NCBI GenBank assembly: GCA_047975545.1
Contig: JBKEDS010000054.1
Location: 1 to 37,655 of the forward strand
Length of the DNA stretch: 37,655 nucleotides
Direction: 5' to 3'
From: JBKEDS01 sp047975545
Lineage (GTDB): Bacteria > Bacteroidota > Bacteroidia > Flavobacteriales > Flavobacteriaceae
Part shown: piece by piece, positions 31,353-37,655 of the stretch
How the letters are laid out: each line of letters opens with the position of its first letter
How positions within the stretch are numbered: the first letter of the stretch is position 1
Made by a program: the position numbers and the translations under genes
Notes under the pieces: generated by a model
What the model was told of the DNA's origin: nothing
Databases searched by the model: none
The model's input: the letters and a program-made list of their open reading frames with translations, nothing else

Positions 31353-32534
31353 ATGAAATACAACGTAAACGAAAAAGGCTACTATGGCAAATTTGGTGGG
31401 GCATTTATACCCGAAATGCTCTATCCCAATGTAGAGGAACTACGCCAAAACTACTTAAAGGTCATGGACGAACCCGAATTTAAACAGGCCTTTAGCCAAC
31501 TTTTAAAGGACTATGTAGGCCGCCCCTCGCCACTGTATTACGCCAAGCGGCTTTCGGAAAAATACAATACTAAAATTTATTTAAAGCGCGAGGATTTAAA
31601 CCATACCGGCGCCCATAAAATAAACAACACCATAGGGCAAATACTCATGGCCAAGCGCTTGGGCAAAACCCGTATTATTGCCGAAACCGGTGCTGGCCAG
31701 CATGGTGTGGCCACCGCTACCGTTTGCGCCCTTATGGGCTTGGAGTGCGTGGTATACATGGGTCAAATCGATATTGCCCGCCAAGCCCCCAACGTGGCCC
31801 GCATGAAAATGCTCGGTGCCACCGTAGTACCAGCAAAATCGGGTAGCCGCACCTTAAAGGACGCTACCAACGAGGCCATTCGCGATTGGATTAACAACCC
31901 CGTAAACACGCATTATATTATTGGTTCGGCCATTGGCCCGCACCCTTACCCCGACATGGTTACTCGGTTTCAATCGGTAATTTCCGAAGAAATAAAATGG
32001 CAGCTTAAAGCGCACGAAGGCCGTGAAAACCCCGATTATGTAGTGGCCTGTATTGGCGGAGGCAGCAATGCCGCCGGCACCTATTACCATTTTCTCGATA
32101 ACGAGCAAGTGGGCATTATTGCCGTCGAGGCCGCCGGGCATGGCATCGATTCGGGCGAAAGTGCCGCCACATCGGTTCTTGGCAGGGAGGGCATTATCCA
32201 CGGCTGCAAGACCCTGCTCATGCAAACTCCAGATGGCCAAATAACCGAGCCCTACTCTATTTCGGCCGGACTGGATTACCCAGGCGTTGGCCCCATGCAC
32301 GCCCATTTGTGCAAAACGGGGCGGGCCGAGTTTATGTCCATTACCGACAACGATGCCATGAATGCCGGCCTGGAACTGTGCCAACTGGAGGGCATTATCC
32401 CCGCTATTGAAAGTTCGCATGCCCTGGCCATTTTTAACCATAAAACCTTTAAGCCAACCGATGTTGTAGTGGTTAGCCTATCGGGGCGGGGCGACAAGGA
32501 TTTGCAAAATTATATCGATTATTTTAAAGTTTAG
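31353..32534 (+). CDS. trpB: Tryptophan synthase beta chain
   Basis: The PLP enzyme that condenses indole with serine to tryptophan. Lys89 in HTGAHKINN is the PLP lysine, and the phosphate loop CIGGGSNAAG is present. The family segments GRPSPLYYAKRLSE, GQHGVATATVCALMGLECVVYMG and SAGLDYPGVGPMHA are present, with 393 residues in all. It is separated from trpF by the toxin-antitoxin pair. The stop codon overlaps the first base of the dispersed repeat, so the repeat inserted flush with the gene end. Confidence 0.97.
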   Translation: MKYNVNEKGYYGKFGGAFIPEMLYPNVEELRQNYLKVMDEPEFKQAFSQLLKDYVGRPSPLYYAKRLSEKYNTKIYLKREDLNHTGAHKINNTIGQILMAKRLGKTRIIAETGAGQHGVATATVCALMGLECVVYMGQIDIARQAPNVARMKMLGATVVPAKSGSRTLKDATNEAIRDWINNPVNTHYIIGSAIGPHPYPDMVTRFQSVISEEIKWQLKAHEGRENPDYVVACIGGGSNAAGTYYHFLDNEQVGIIAVEAAGHGIDSGESAATSVLGREGIIHGCKTLLMQTPDGQITEPYSISAGLDYPGVGPMHAHLCKTGRAEFMSITDNDAMNAGLELCQLEGIIPAIESSHALAIFNHKTFKPTDVVVVSLSGRGDKDLQNYIDYFKV

Positions 32535-32640
32535 GGCGTTACCCTCCGTCAAGCTCCGGGTCGGGCTTTCGGCAGTCGCTCCCTCCTACGTCGGGGAGCT
32601 CCAACAATGCCTCAATCCCTAACGCAGGGCAAACAGCCAA
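32534..32640 (+). repeat. Dispersed 107-bp repeat, copy B
   Basis: Runs from GGGCGTTACCCTCCG to GGGCAAACAGCCAA. It matches copy C (35101-35207, opposite strand) at 105 of 107 positions by direct reading, and shares both ends with copy A. Internal arms GCTCCC and GGGGAGC can fold. It occupies the trpB-trpA gap, inside the operon and in the sense orientation. Confidence 0.85.
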
Positions 32641-32660
32641 CGGCAGGCAAAACCCAAAAC

Positions 32661-32687
32661 CTGAAACTTGAAACTTGAAACTTGAAA
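32661..32687 (+). repeat. Short tandem repeat, 7-bp unit
   Basis: About four copies of a CTTGAAA unit lie just ahead of the trpA ATG at 32696. An in-frame TTG within it (32675) could be mistaken for the start. Copy-number change would alter leader length. Confidence 0.7.
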
Positions 32688-32695
32688 TCAAAAAA

Positions 32696-33457
32696 ATGAA
32701 TAGAATAAACAAAAAACTAAACGAAGACAAAAAACTTTTGTCCATATATTTTACGGCAGGATACCCGGCATTAAACGATACGGTTACTATTATAGAAACT
32801 CTTGAAAAAAGCGGGGTGGACATGGTTGAAATAGGCCTGCCCTTTAGCGACCCCTTGGCCGACGGCCCCACTATTCAGGGCAGTTCTACCCGGGCCCTTA
32901 AAAACGGCATGACTACCCAAACGCTTTTTAACCAGTTAAAGGATATTCGTAAAACCGTAAACATCCCTTTAATTATTATGGGTTATTTTAACCCTGTGCT
33001 GCAATACGGCGTCGAGGCGTTTTGCAAAAAATGCCAAGACATTGGTATCGACGGGCTAATTATCCCCGATTTGCCCGTTGATGTTTACAACGAGCAGTAC
33101 AAAGCTGTTTTTGAAGCGCATGGCCTTATCAACATTTTTTTAATAACACCGCAAACCAGCGACGCACGCATTAAGTTTATAGACTCGGTATCAAACGGAT
33201 TTATTTACATGGTAAGCAGCGCCAGTGTTACGGGTAGCCAATCGGGTTTTGGCAACGCGCAAACCCAATACTTTAAGCGCATTGCCGATATGGATCTGAA
33301 AAACCCGCAAATTGTTGGTTTTGGCATTAACAACCACGACACCTTTACCCAAGCTACCCAATACGCCAAGGGTGCTATTATTGGTAGTGCTTTTATCAAG
33401 CATCTTACCGAAAATAAAACAAATAATATTAAATCTTTCATAGAAGCCATTCGTTAA
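32696..33457 (+). CDS. trpA: Tryptophan synthase alpha chain
   Basis: Cleaves indole-3-glycerol phosphate to indole and glyceraldehyde 3-phosphate and channels indole to TrpB. From the ATG at 32696 the product has 253 residues, starting MNRINKKLNED. The catalytic Glu45 and Asp56 are in VEIGLPFSDPLADGP. GLIIPDLPVD, FLITPQTSDARI, GFIYMVSSASVTGSQ and the phosphate loop GFGINNHDT follow. The earlier in-frame TTG at 32675 lies in the tandem repeat and is unlikely. It is the last trp gene. Confidence 0.96.
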   Translation: MNRINKKLNEDKKLLSIYFTAGYPALNDTVTIIETLEKSGVDMVEIGLPFSDPLADGPTIQGSSTRALKNGMTTQTLFNQLKDIRKTVNIPLIIMGYFNPVLQYGVEAFCKKCQDIGIDGLIIPDLPVDVYNEQYKAVFEAHGLINIFLITPQTSDARIKFIDSVSNGFIYMVSSASVTGSQSGFGNAQTQYFKRIADMDLKNPQIVGFGINNHDTFTQATQYAKGAIIGSAFIKHLTENKTNNIKSFIEAIR

Positions 33458-33520
33458 ATTTGAAGCAATTTTTATTAATTTTCGATTAAAGTTTTAAAAA
33501 CACTAATTCAGAAAAACATT

Positions 33521-35041
33521 ATGCTCAACATAGAAAACATAGAACTAACCTACCTAAGCCTTGATGATTACGACGAATTGAAAGCGGCCATGATTGCATC
33601 GTACGCCACCATGCCCGACGCCTATTGGCGCGAGCACCACATAAAAAAACTGGTAGACGAGTTTCCCGAGGGCCAAGTGGTCATTAAGGTAAACAACCAA
33701 ATTGCGGGTTGTGCTTTGTCCATTATTGTGGATTATAACAAGTTTCACGATTTCCATACCTACAAGGAAATTACGGGCAACTATACCTTTAACACGCATA
33801 CCAATTCGGGCGATGTTATTTACGGCGTAGAAATTTTTATCAAGCCCGAATTTAGGGGCTTGCGCTTGGGCAGGCGCCTTTACGATTATAGAAAAGAACT
33901 TTGCGAACGCCTTAATTTAAGGGGTATTGCCTTTGGCGGGCGCATACCCAACTATAAAAAATATGCCGATACCCTAACCCCAAAGGCCTATATTGAAAAG
34001 GTTAAAACCCAAGAAATACACGACCCGGTTTTAAACTTCCAAATTTCGAACGACTTCCACCCTACCCGGATACTTAAAAATTATCTGGAGGGCGATACCG
34101 ATTCGCAAGATTATGCCGTGCTGCTGGAATGGGACAATATTTATTACGAAAAGCCCGAAAAAAAGGCGGCAACCGTTAAAAAAATAGTGCGGCTGGGATT
34201 GATACAATGGCAAATGCGCCCTTATAAAAATTTGGACGACTTGATGCAGCAAGTGGAGTTTTTTGTGGATGCCGTTTCGGGCTATCGCAGCGATTTTGCT
34301 TTATTCCCCGAGTTTTTTAATGCACCGCTTATGGCCGACAACAACCATTTGTCCACGCCCGAAGCCATTAGGGAACTGGCCAAGCATACTGCCGAAATTA
34401 AACAGCGGTTTTCCAAGTTGGCCATTTCGTACAATATTAACATTATTACGGGAAGTATGCCCGAAATGGTTAACGACAAACTTTACAACGTGGGCTATTT
34501 ATGCCGTCGTGACGGCAGTATCGAGCGTTACGAAAAATTGCACGTAACGCCCGACGAGGCCAAGGTTTGGGGCATGGTTGGGGGCAACAAACTACAGGCT
34601 TTTGATACCGACTGCGGCAAGATAGGGATTTTAATTTGTTACGATTCCGAATTTCCTGAGCTAAGCCGCTTGCTGGCCGATGAGGGCATGGATATTTTGT
34701 TTGTTCCGTTTTTAACCGATACCCAAAACGGGTTTTCACGGGTGCGCCACTGCGCCCAGGCCAGGGCTATTGAAAACGAATGCTACGTGGCCATTGCCGG
34801 TAGCGTGGGCAATTTGCCCAAGGTACAGAATATGGATATACAATATGCGCAGTCCATGGTGTTTACGCCTTGCGATTTTGCTTTTCCTACAAATGGTGTT
34901 AAGGCCGAGGCCACGCCCAATACCGAAATGATTTTAATTGCCAATGTGGATATTGATTTGCTTAGGGAGCTTAACCAATTTGGCAGTGTTAAAAACCTAA
35001 AGGACCGCCGAACCGATATTTTTGAGTTGCGGAAGCGGTAA
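33521..35041 (+). CDS. GNAT acetyltransferase - carbon-nitrogen hydrolase fusion protein
   Basis: A two-domain protein of 506 residues. Residues about 1-210 form a GNAT N-acetyltransferase domain, with the acetyl-CoA loop region FRGLRLGRRLYDYRKEL at 111-127. Residues about 225-506 form a nitrilase-type hydrolase with the catalytic triad Glu264 (FPEFFNAP), Lys339 (YEKLHVTPDE) and Cys373 (ILICYDSEFPE). The fusion is a known family in bacteria, usually annotated by domain only. Its natural substrate is not established. It begins 63 nt after trpA and may be read from the trp transcript, but nothing ties it to tryptophan. A dispersed repeat follows in opposite orientation. Confidence 0.93.
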   Translation: MLNIENIELTYLSLDDYDELKAAMIASYATMPDAYWREHHIKKLVDEFPEGQVVIKVNNQIAGCALSIIVDYNKFHDFHTYKEITGNYTFNTHTNSGDVIYGVEIFIKPEFRGLRLGRRLYDYRKELCERLNLRGIAFGGRIPNYKKYADTLTPKAYIEKVKTQEIHDPVLNFQISNDFHPTRILKNYLEGDTDSQDYAVLLEWDNIYYEKPEKKAATVKKIVRLGLIQWQMRPYKNLDDLMQQVEFFVDAVSGYRSDFALFPEFFNAPLMADNNHLSTPEAIRELAKHTAEIKQRFSKLAISYNINIITGSMPEMVNDKLYNVGYLCRRDGSIERYEKLHVTPDEAKVWGMVGGNKLQAFDTDCGKIGILICYDSEFPELSRLLADEGMDILFVPFLTDTQNGFSRVRHCAQARAIENECYVAIAGSVGNLPKVQNMDIQYAQSMVFTPCDFAFPTNGVKAEATPNTEMILIANVDIDLLRELNQFGSVKNLKDRRTDIFELRKR

Positions 35042-35100
35042 GTTTAGGGTTTTGGTTTTGGGGTTGATTGGTAAAAAGGGACAATCGGTATTGCCTTATG

Positions 35101-35207
35101 TTGGCTGTTTGCCCTGCGTTAGGGATTGAGGCATTGTTGGAGCTCCCCGACGCAGGAGGGAGCGACTGCCGAAAGCCCGACCCGAAGCTTGACGGAGGGT
35201 AACGCCC
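35101..35207 (-). repeat. Dispersed 107-bp repeat, copy C
   Basis: An inverted copy of 32534-32640 with two base differences over 107 bp (CTTCGGG for CTCCGGG, CTGCGTC for CTACGTC). Together B and C flank trpA and the GNAT-nitrilase gene as a 2.5-kb inverted pair. It fills half of the 250-bp gap before the recombinase gene. I see no gene in the rest of that gap. Confidence 0.85.
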
Positions 35208-35291
35208 AAAAGATAATATTAATGCGTTTTTTGCACCAAAATGGCTATTATTTTTTTATATTAGTGTTTCCCTTTCTAAAAAATAGTGCTA

Positions 35292-36404
35292 ATGAAAGCC
35301 GTTTTGCTAACCCCTTTTGTACACAACGAAAAAGAACAGATTGCCATTAGGTTTAAGTACGACGATACCATACGCAGGCATTTGAGGAAAATTCCGGAAA
35401 TAAAGTGGAGCCAAACACACAGAACTTTTTATATAAACTACAGCACGGAAAACAAAAGCCTGGTTTACAACCATTTAAGATTGCTTAATTGTTATGTTAA
35501 CTATACGGCCCTAAAGCGCAGAAAACAGGTTGTTACCCCGGAAAAAACGATACAGCTCCCCCAATTAAATACTTTTTACAAAACCAGCTTAAACCGTTTT
35601 GGAAATTGGCTTAGGCAGAAACGGCTAAGCGAAAACACGGTTAGGACCTATATGGAAGTTACTGCGTTTTTTTTACGGTACGCCCTTTTGAGGGGCACGA
35701 CCGAATTTGACAGTAGGTTTATAGAAATGTTTAATTATGACTTTATTGTTAGGTGAAATAAATCGGTTTCGTACCAAAACCAATGTATTAACGGTATAAA
35801 AAAGTATTTGGAGTACACCAATGCCAGTATTGAAACCTTGAATATTGAACGCCCAAAAAAGGAGAAAAAACTACCCGTAGTGCTTAGTACCGATGAGGTA
35901 AAGCAGCTTTTGAACGCTAATAGGAACCTGAAGCACAAAACGTTGCTTTGCTTAATTTATTCGGCCGGGTTGCGTATTGGCGAGGCCATTAATTTAAAGG
36001 CAAGCGATATTGATAGTAAGCGCATGCTTATTTTTATACGTAGTGCCAAGGGCAAAAAGGACAGGTATACCATATTATCGGAATCGTTTTTAACAATGCT
36101 TCGGGATTATTACAGAACGTACCGCCCGAAGGATTATTTGTTCGAGGGGCAGGATGGCGGGCAATATACGGCAAGCAGCGCACAAAAAATATTAAAGCGG
36201 GCGGCTTGGCGCATTGGGCTTAAAAAACCGATAACCTTGCATAGCCTTAGGCATAGTTTTGCCACGCATTTATTGGAAAACGGTACGGATATTAGGTATA
36301 TTCAAACCTTATTGGGGCATAACAGCCCAAAAACTACAATGATTTATACGCATGTTACCGAGCCAAGTTTAAGAAAAATTAAAAATCCGTTTGATAATTT
36401 GTAA
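35292..36404 (+). pseudogene. Tyrosine recombinase with extra N-terminal domain, interrupted by in-frame TGA
   Basis: Numbered from the ATG at 35292, the frame has 370 codons counting one in-frame TGA at 35754-35756 (residue 155). The reading frame is the same on both sides, and the amino acids read smoothly through (FIVR-stop-NKSVSYQNQCINGIKKYLEY). Residues about 1-80 form an extra N-terminal domain, about 90-185 the core-binding domain, and about 200-370 the catalytic domain. The catalytic residues are Arg228 (SAGLRIGEA), Lys in SAKGKKDR, His317 and Arg320 (HSLRH), His343 (LLGH) and Tyr352 (MIYTHV). The C-terminus KIKNPFDNL recalls the SPLD-type ends of XerC/D- and IntI-like enzymes. TGG to TGA is the simplest origin of the stop. 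The gene is probably inactive here, unless read through or reinterpreted. It directly precedes an attC-like cassette. Confidence 0.88.
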
Positions 36405-36451
36405 ACATGTGTTACCTTGTGCGAAAATACATTTTTAGTTTATATTATGCC

Positions 36452-36538
36452 ATGAAAACCGTTTTTGAAATAACAACCAAAAAGTTCCGCATAGCCAACT
36501 TGGTTGGCGGTGTAACGGGTGAAAGGGTATGTATATAA
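36452..36538 (+). CDS. Possible 28-residue ORF spanning the cassette junction
   Basis: An ATG at 36452 opens a 28-codon frame that begins MKTVFEITTKKFRIANLVGG and ends at TAA 36536-36538. A TAGTTTAT -7-like box lies upstream. The frame contains the first GTTGGCGGT motif (36503-36511). It may be the 5' stub of a gene interrupted by cassette insertion, a leader ORF over the insertion site, or chance. Function is unknown. Confidence 0.3.
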   Translation: MKTVFEITTKKFRIANLVGGVTGERVCI

Positions 36539-36551
36539 ACAAGTTGGCGGT
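36503..36551 (+). repeat. Repeated GTTGGCGGT motif at the cassette's upstream junction
   Basis: GTTGGCGGT occurs at 36503-36511 and 36543-36551, 40 bp apart. The second copy (GTTGGCGGTAAT) aligns with GTTGTGCGGCAT at the far end of the attC-like site (37437-37448) if one base gap is allowed. The first copy sits beside GCCAACTTGGTTGGC, a perfect palindrome. These are candidate recombination cores bounding the DUF6794 cassette. Confidence 0.45.
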
Positions 36552-36576
36552 AATACAAAAAAGACACCCGAAACAT

Positions 36577-37302
36577 ATGAAACATAGCATTTTAATATTA
36601 GGTCTAATTATTTCATTTAATCTTTACGGACAGAATCTGACTAAAAAGGAATTGAGTTACATCCCTAAGGATTTTAATGAATCATTGATTCAACTGGATA
36701 AAATTATTCCTGACTCAACCAAGACAAGGATTAGATTAATGACTGAAAGTGATTTTTTAGCGCAAACACACCTTTCAACTGGCATGTGGATTAGAAATTA
36801 CTGGTTATACAACAGATATTTGTTTGGTCTAATTGTGACAAAATCAGATTTACGAAATGATTTAACAGCAAAAGGAATTTACAGCAATGATGATATGTCT
36901 GGAGTAATCTTACGTTCATTTCATAGACAACTAAACAAGGTTGACATAAATCTAGACCAACAGATTAAAGATAATCATCAATGGTATGTTAATATGAATA
37001 ATCCAAAATGGAGAGCAGAACAAGATTCAATTGCTTGGGCAAACCATATGAAACAATTTAATATTGGAGACACAATAGCACAGCACATTTATTATGACAG
37101 AAATTGGCTTGGAGAACCACGAAAGGATAATATAATCTTAGCTGAAGTCATTGATAAGAATGACAAACAACTAAAAATTGAGATAATTTCATTTGATAAG
37201 GAGACTAATAATACTCTGGTTTACGAAGAAATTAAATGTAAATCTGGTGATTGTTGGATTTCTCCATATTTTTGGAAGAATATTAATGAATTTGATGAAT
37301 AA
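36577..37302 (+). CDS. DUF6794-like exported protein, cassette-borne
   Basis: From the ATG at 36577 the product has 241 residues. It has a cleavable-looking signal (MKHSILILGLIISFNLYGQ) and then a region resembling DUF6794: YIPKDFNESLIQLDKIIPDSTKTR, FLAQTHLSTGMWIRNYW and DDMSGVILRSFHRQLNKVDINLDQQI. The C-terminal part is a small beta-rich region of unknown family. The upstream in-frame start at 36529 would disrupt the signal peptide. It is clearly AT-rich and prefers AGA, TTA and AAA-type codons, unlike the genes before it. It lies between a recombinase gene and an attC-like palindrome, which suggests a mobile cassette. Biochemical function is unknown. Confidence 0.8.
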   Translation: MKHSILILGLIISFNLYGQNLTKKELSYIPKDFNESLIQLDKIIPDSTKTRIRLMTESDFLAQTHLSTGMWIRNYWLYNRYLFGLIVTKSDLRNDLTAKGIYSNDDMSGVILRSFHRQLNKVDINLDQQIKDNHQWYVNMNNPKWRAEQDSIAWANHMKQFNIGDTIAQHIYYDRNWLGEPRKDNIILAEVIDKNDKQLKIEIISFDKETNNTLVYEEIKCKSGDCWISPYFWKNINEFDE

Positions 37303-37311
37303 AAATGTACT

Positions 37312-37448
37312 ACAGCCAACACGCGGTATAAAAAATTGCCGGGACAGTAGGTTATTCAAAGGGTGTAGCCCGCTTCAACTTTTGTGTAACTTGATAGGAA
37401 ATCGCCCGCAATCGGCAACTTTTCATACCGCACAACGTTGTGCGGCAT
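37312..37448 (+). repeat. attC-like imperfect palindrome downstream of the DUF6794 gene
   Basis: ACAGCCAAC opens the element. The arm GCGGTATAAAAAATTGCCG (37323-37341) is complementary over 19 positions to CGGCAACTTTTCATACCGC (37413-37431), with 71 nt between. Two positions mismatch as A-C on the top strand, but become T-G wobble pairs on the bottom strand, so the bottom strand folds without a break. The right end contains the perfect 18-bp palindrome CCGCACAACGTTGTGCGG (37428-37445) with a GTTGTGC core close to the GTTRRRY integron consensus. The left GCCAAC resembles the AAC-ended partner core. Confidence 0.6.
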
Positions 37449-37449
37449 A

Positions 37450-37655
37450 GGGGCATTTTACCAAACGGCCTATTTTTTCTAGGAGGCAAAATGCCCCAGG
37501 ACAATGGCTTGGGAATTTCCGCTTAGGTTCGATTTTCGCCTAATGTACAAATAAAAGCAATCCAATCTCAACTGAGGGCAACGTTCTATTTAATTGCTTT
37601 TTTTCTTGGGCTGCCAGCCAAGGCAAAAACCAATGGCCGGACCACTTCGGCAAGG
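37450..37655. other. Non-coding tail with further hairpins
   Basis: No gene is evident. GGGGCATTTT (37450-37459) pairs perfectly with AAAATGCCCC (37488-37497), and AAAAGCAAT (37553-37561) with ATTGCTTTT (37593-37601). A smaller TTAGG/CCTAA hairpin lies between them. GGGCAACGTT (37577-37586) resembles another GTT-type core. This may be the start of a second cassette array or a worn one, but the window ends before this can be judged. Confidence 0.35.

Noticed and set aside
31854..32441. A 195-codon minus-strand frame within trpB
   Set aside because: Antisense shadow of a highly conserved gene with no start signals of its own.
35126..35350. A plus-strand frame of 74 codons over the dispersed repeat
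   Set aside because: It is composed of the repeat's complement and lies in the gap before the recombinase; no coding evidence.

Overview
The window looks like a chromosomal segment of a member of the Flavobacteriaceae (Bacteroidota), probably a marine polysaccharide degrader. This rests on several features: promoters of the Bacteroidota type (TAnnTTTG), few Shine-Dalgarno sequences, many lipoproteins with short signal peptides, a flavobacterial hpt-adk-obgE neighbourhood, two lipoprotein sulfatases, and uronate catabolism genes. The family-level assignment is inference from gene content and signals. No species can be named from the sequence alone.

Layout. (1) 1-7.2 kb: pckA, a small AT-rich accessory patch next to tRNA-Arg(UCU), a Crp/Fnr-family regulator, purK, a single reading frame joining hypoxanthine phosphoribosyltransferase to adenylate kinase, and obgE. 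(2) 7.2-10.5 kb: a dispersed repeat, a DUF4136 lipoprotein, an SDR oxidoreductase, a sulfatase and an unlisted 48-residue membrane protein. (3) 10.6-14.3 kb, minus strand: a sulfur and redox operon of TSUP permease, MBL-rhodanese enzyme (frameshifted here), rhodanese, haem-binding DUF3365 lipoprotein and thioredoxin. Two matching palindromes sit at the same distance upstream of its two promoters. (4) 14.3-22.9 kb: tRNA-Pro(GGG), trxB, and a 2-keto-3-deoxygluconate operon (kdgK, PPi-type phosphofructokinase, KDPG aldolase) divergent from a LacI regulator with two operators. A second operon of sulfatase, kdgF and fructokinase follows. Together these suggest funnelling of uronate-containing, perhaps sulfated, algal polysaccharide products into central metabolism. 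PPi-PFK and pckA would allow gluconeogenic flow. (5) 23-25.2 kb, minus: two rhodaneses and two thioredoxin-fold proteins.

(6) 25.2-33.5 kb, plus: the tryptophan operon trpL-EGDCF-[TA]-BA. It has a leader peptide with three consecutive Trp codons and a clear attenuator. A ParS/Xre-type antitoxin and RES toxin pair with its own promoter and twin operators sits between trpF and trpB. A 107-bp dispersed repeat is inserted between trpB and trpA. An inverted copy lies 2.5 kb further on, beyond a GNAT-nitrilase fusion gene.

(7) 35.2-37.7 kb: the most unusual part. A tyrosine recombinase with an extra N-terminal domain, interrupted by one in-frame TGA, is followed by an AT-rich DUF6794 gene. That gene ends in a long imperfect palindrome that resembles an integron attC site. 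It folds better as the bottom strand and ends in a GTT-containing core. A related GTTG(T)GCGG motif lies at the upstream junction. I read this as a possible integron-like recombinase and gene cassette of Bacteroidota. It is the best candidate for an undescribed system here.
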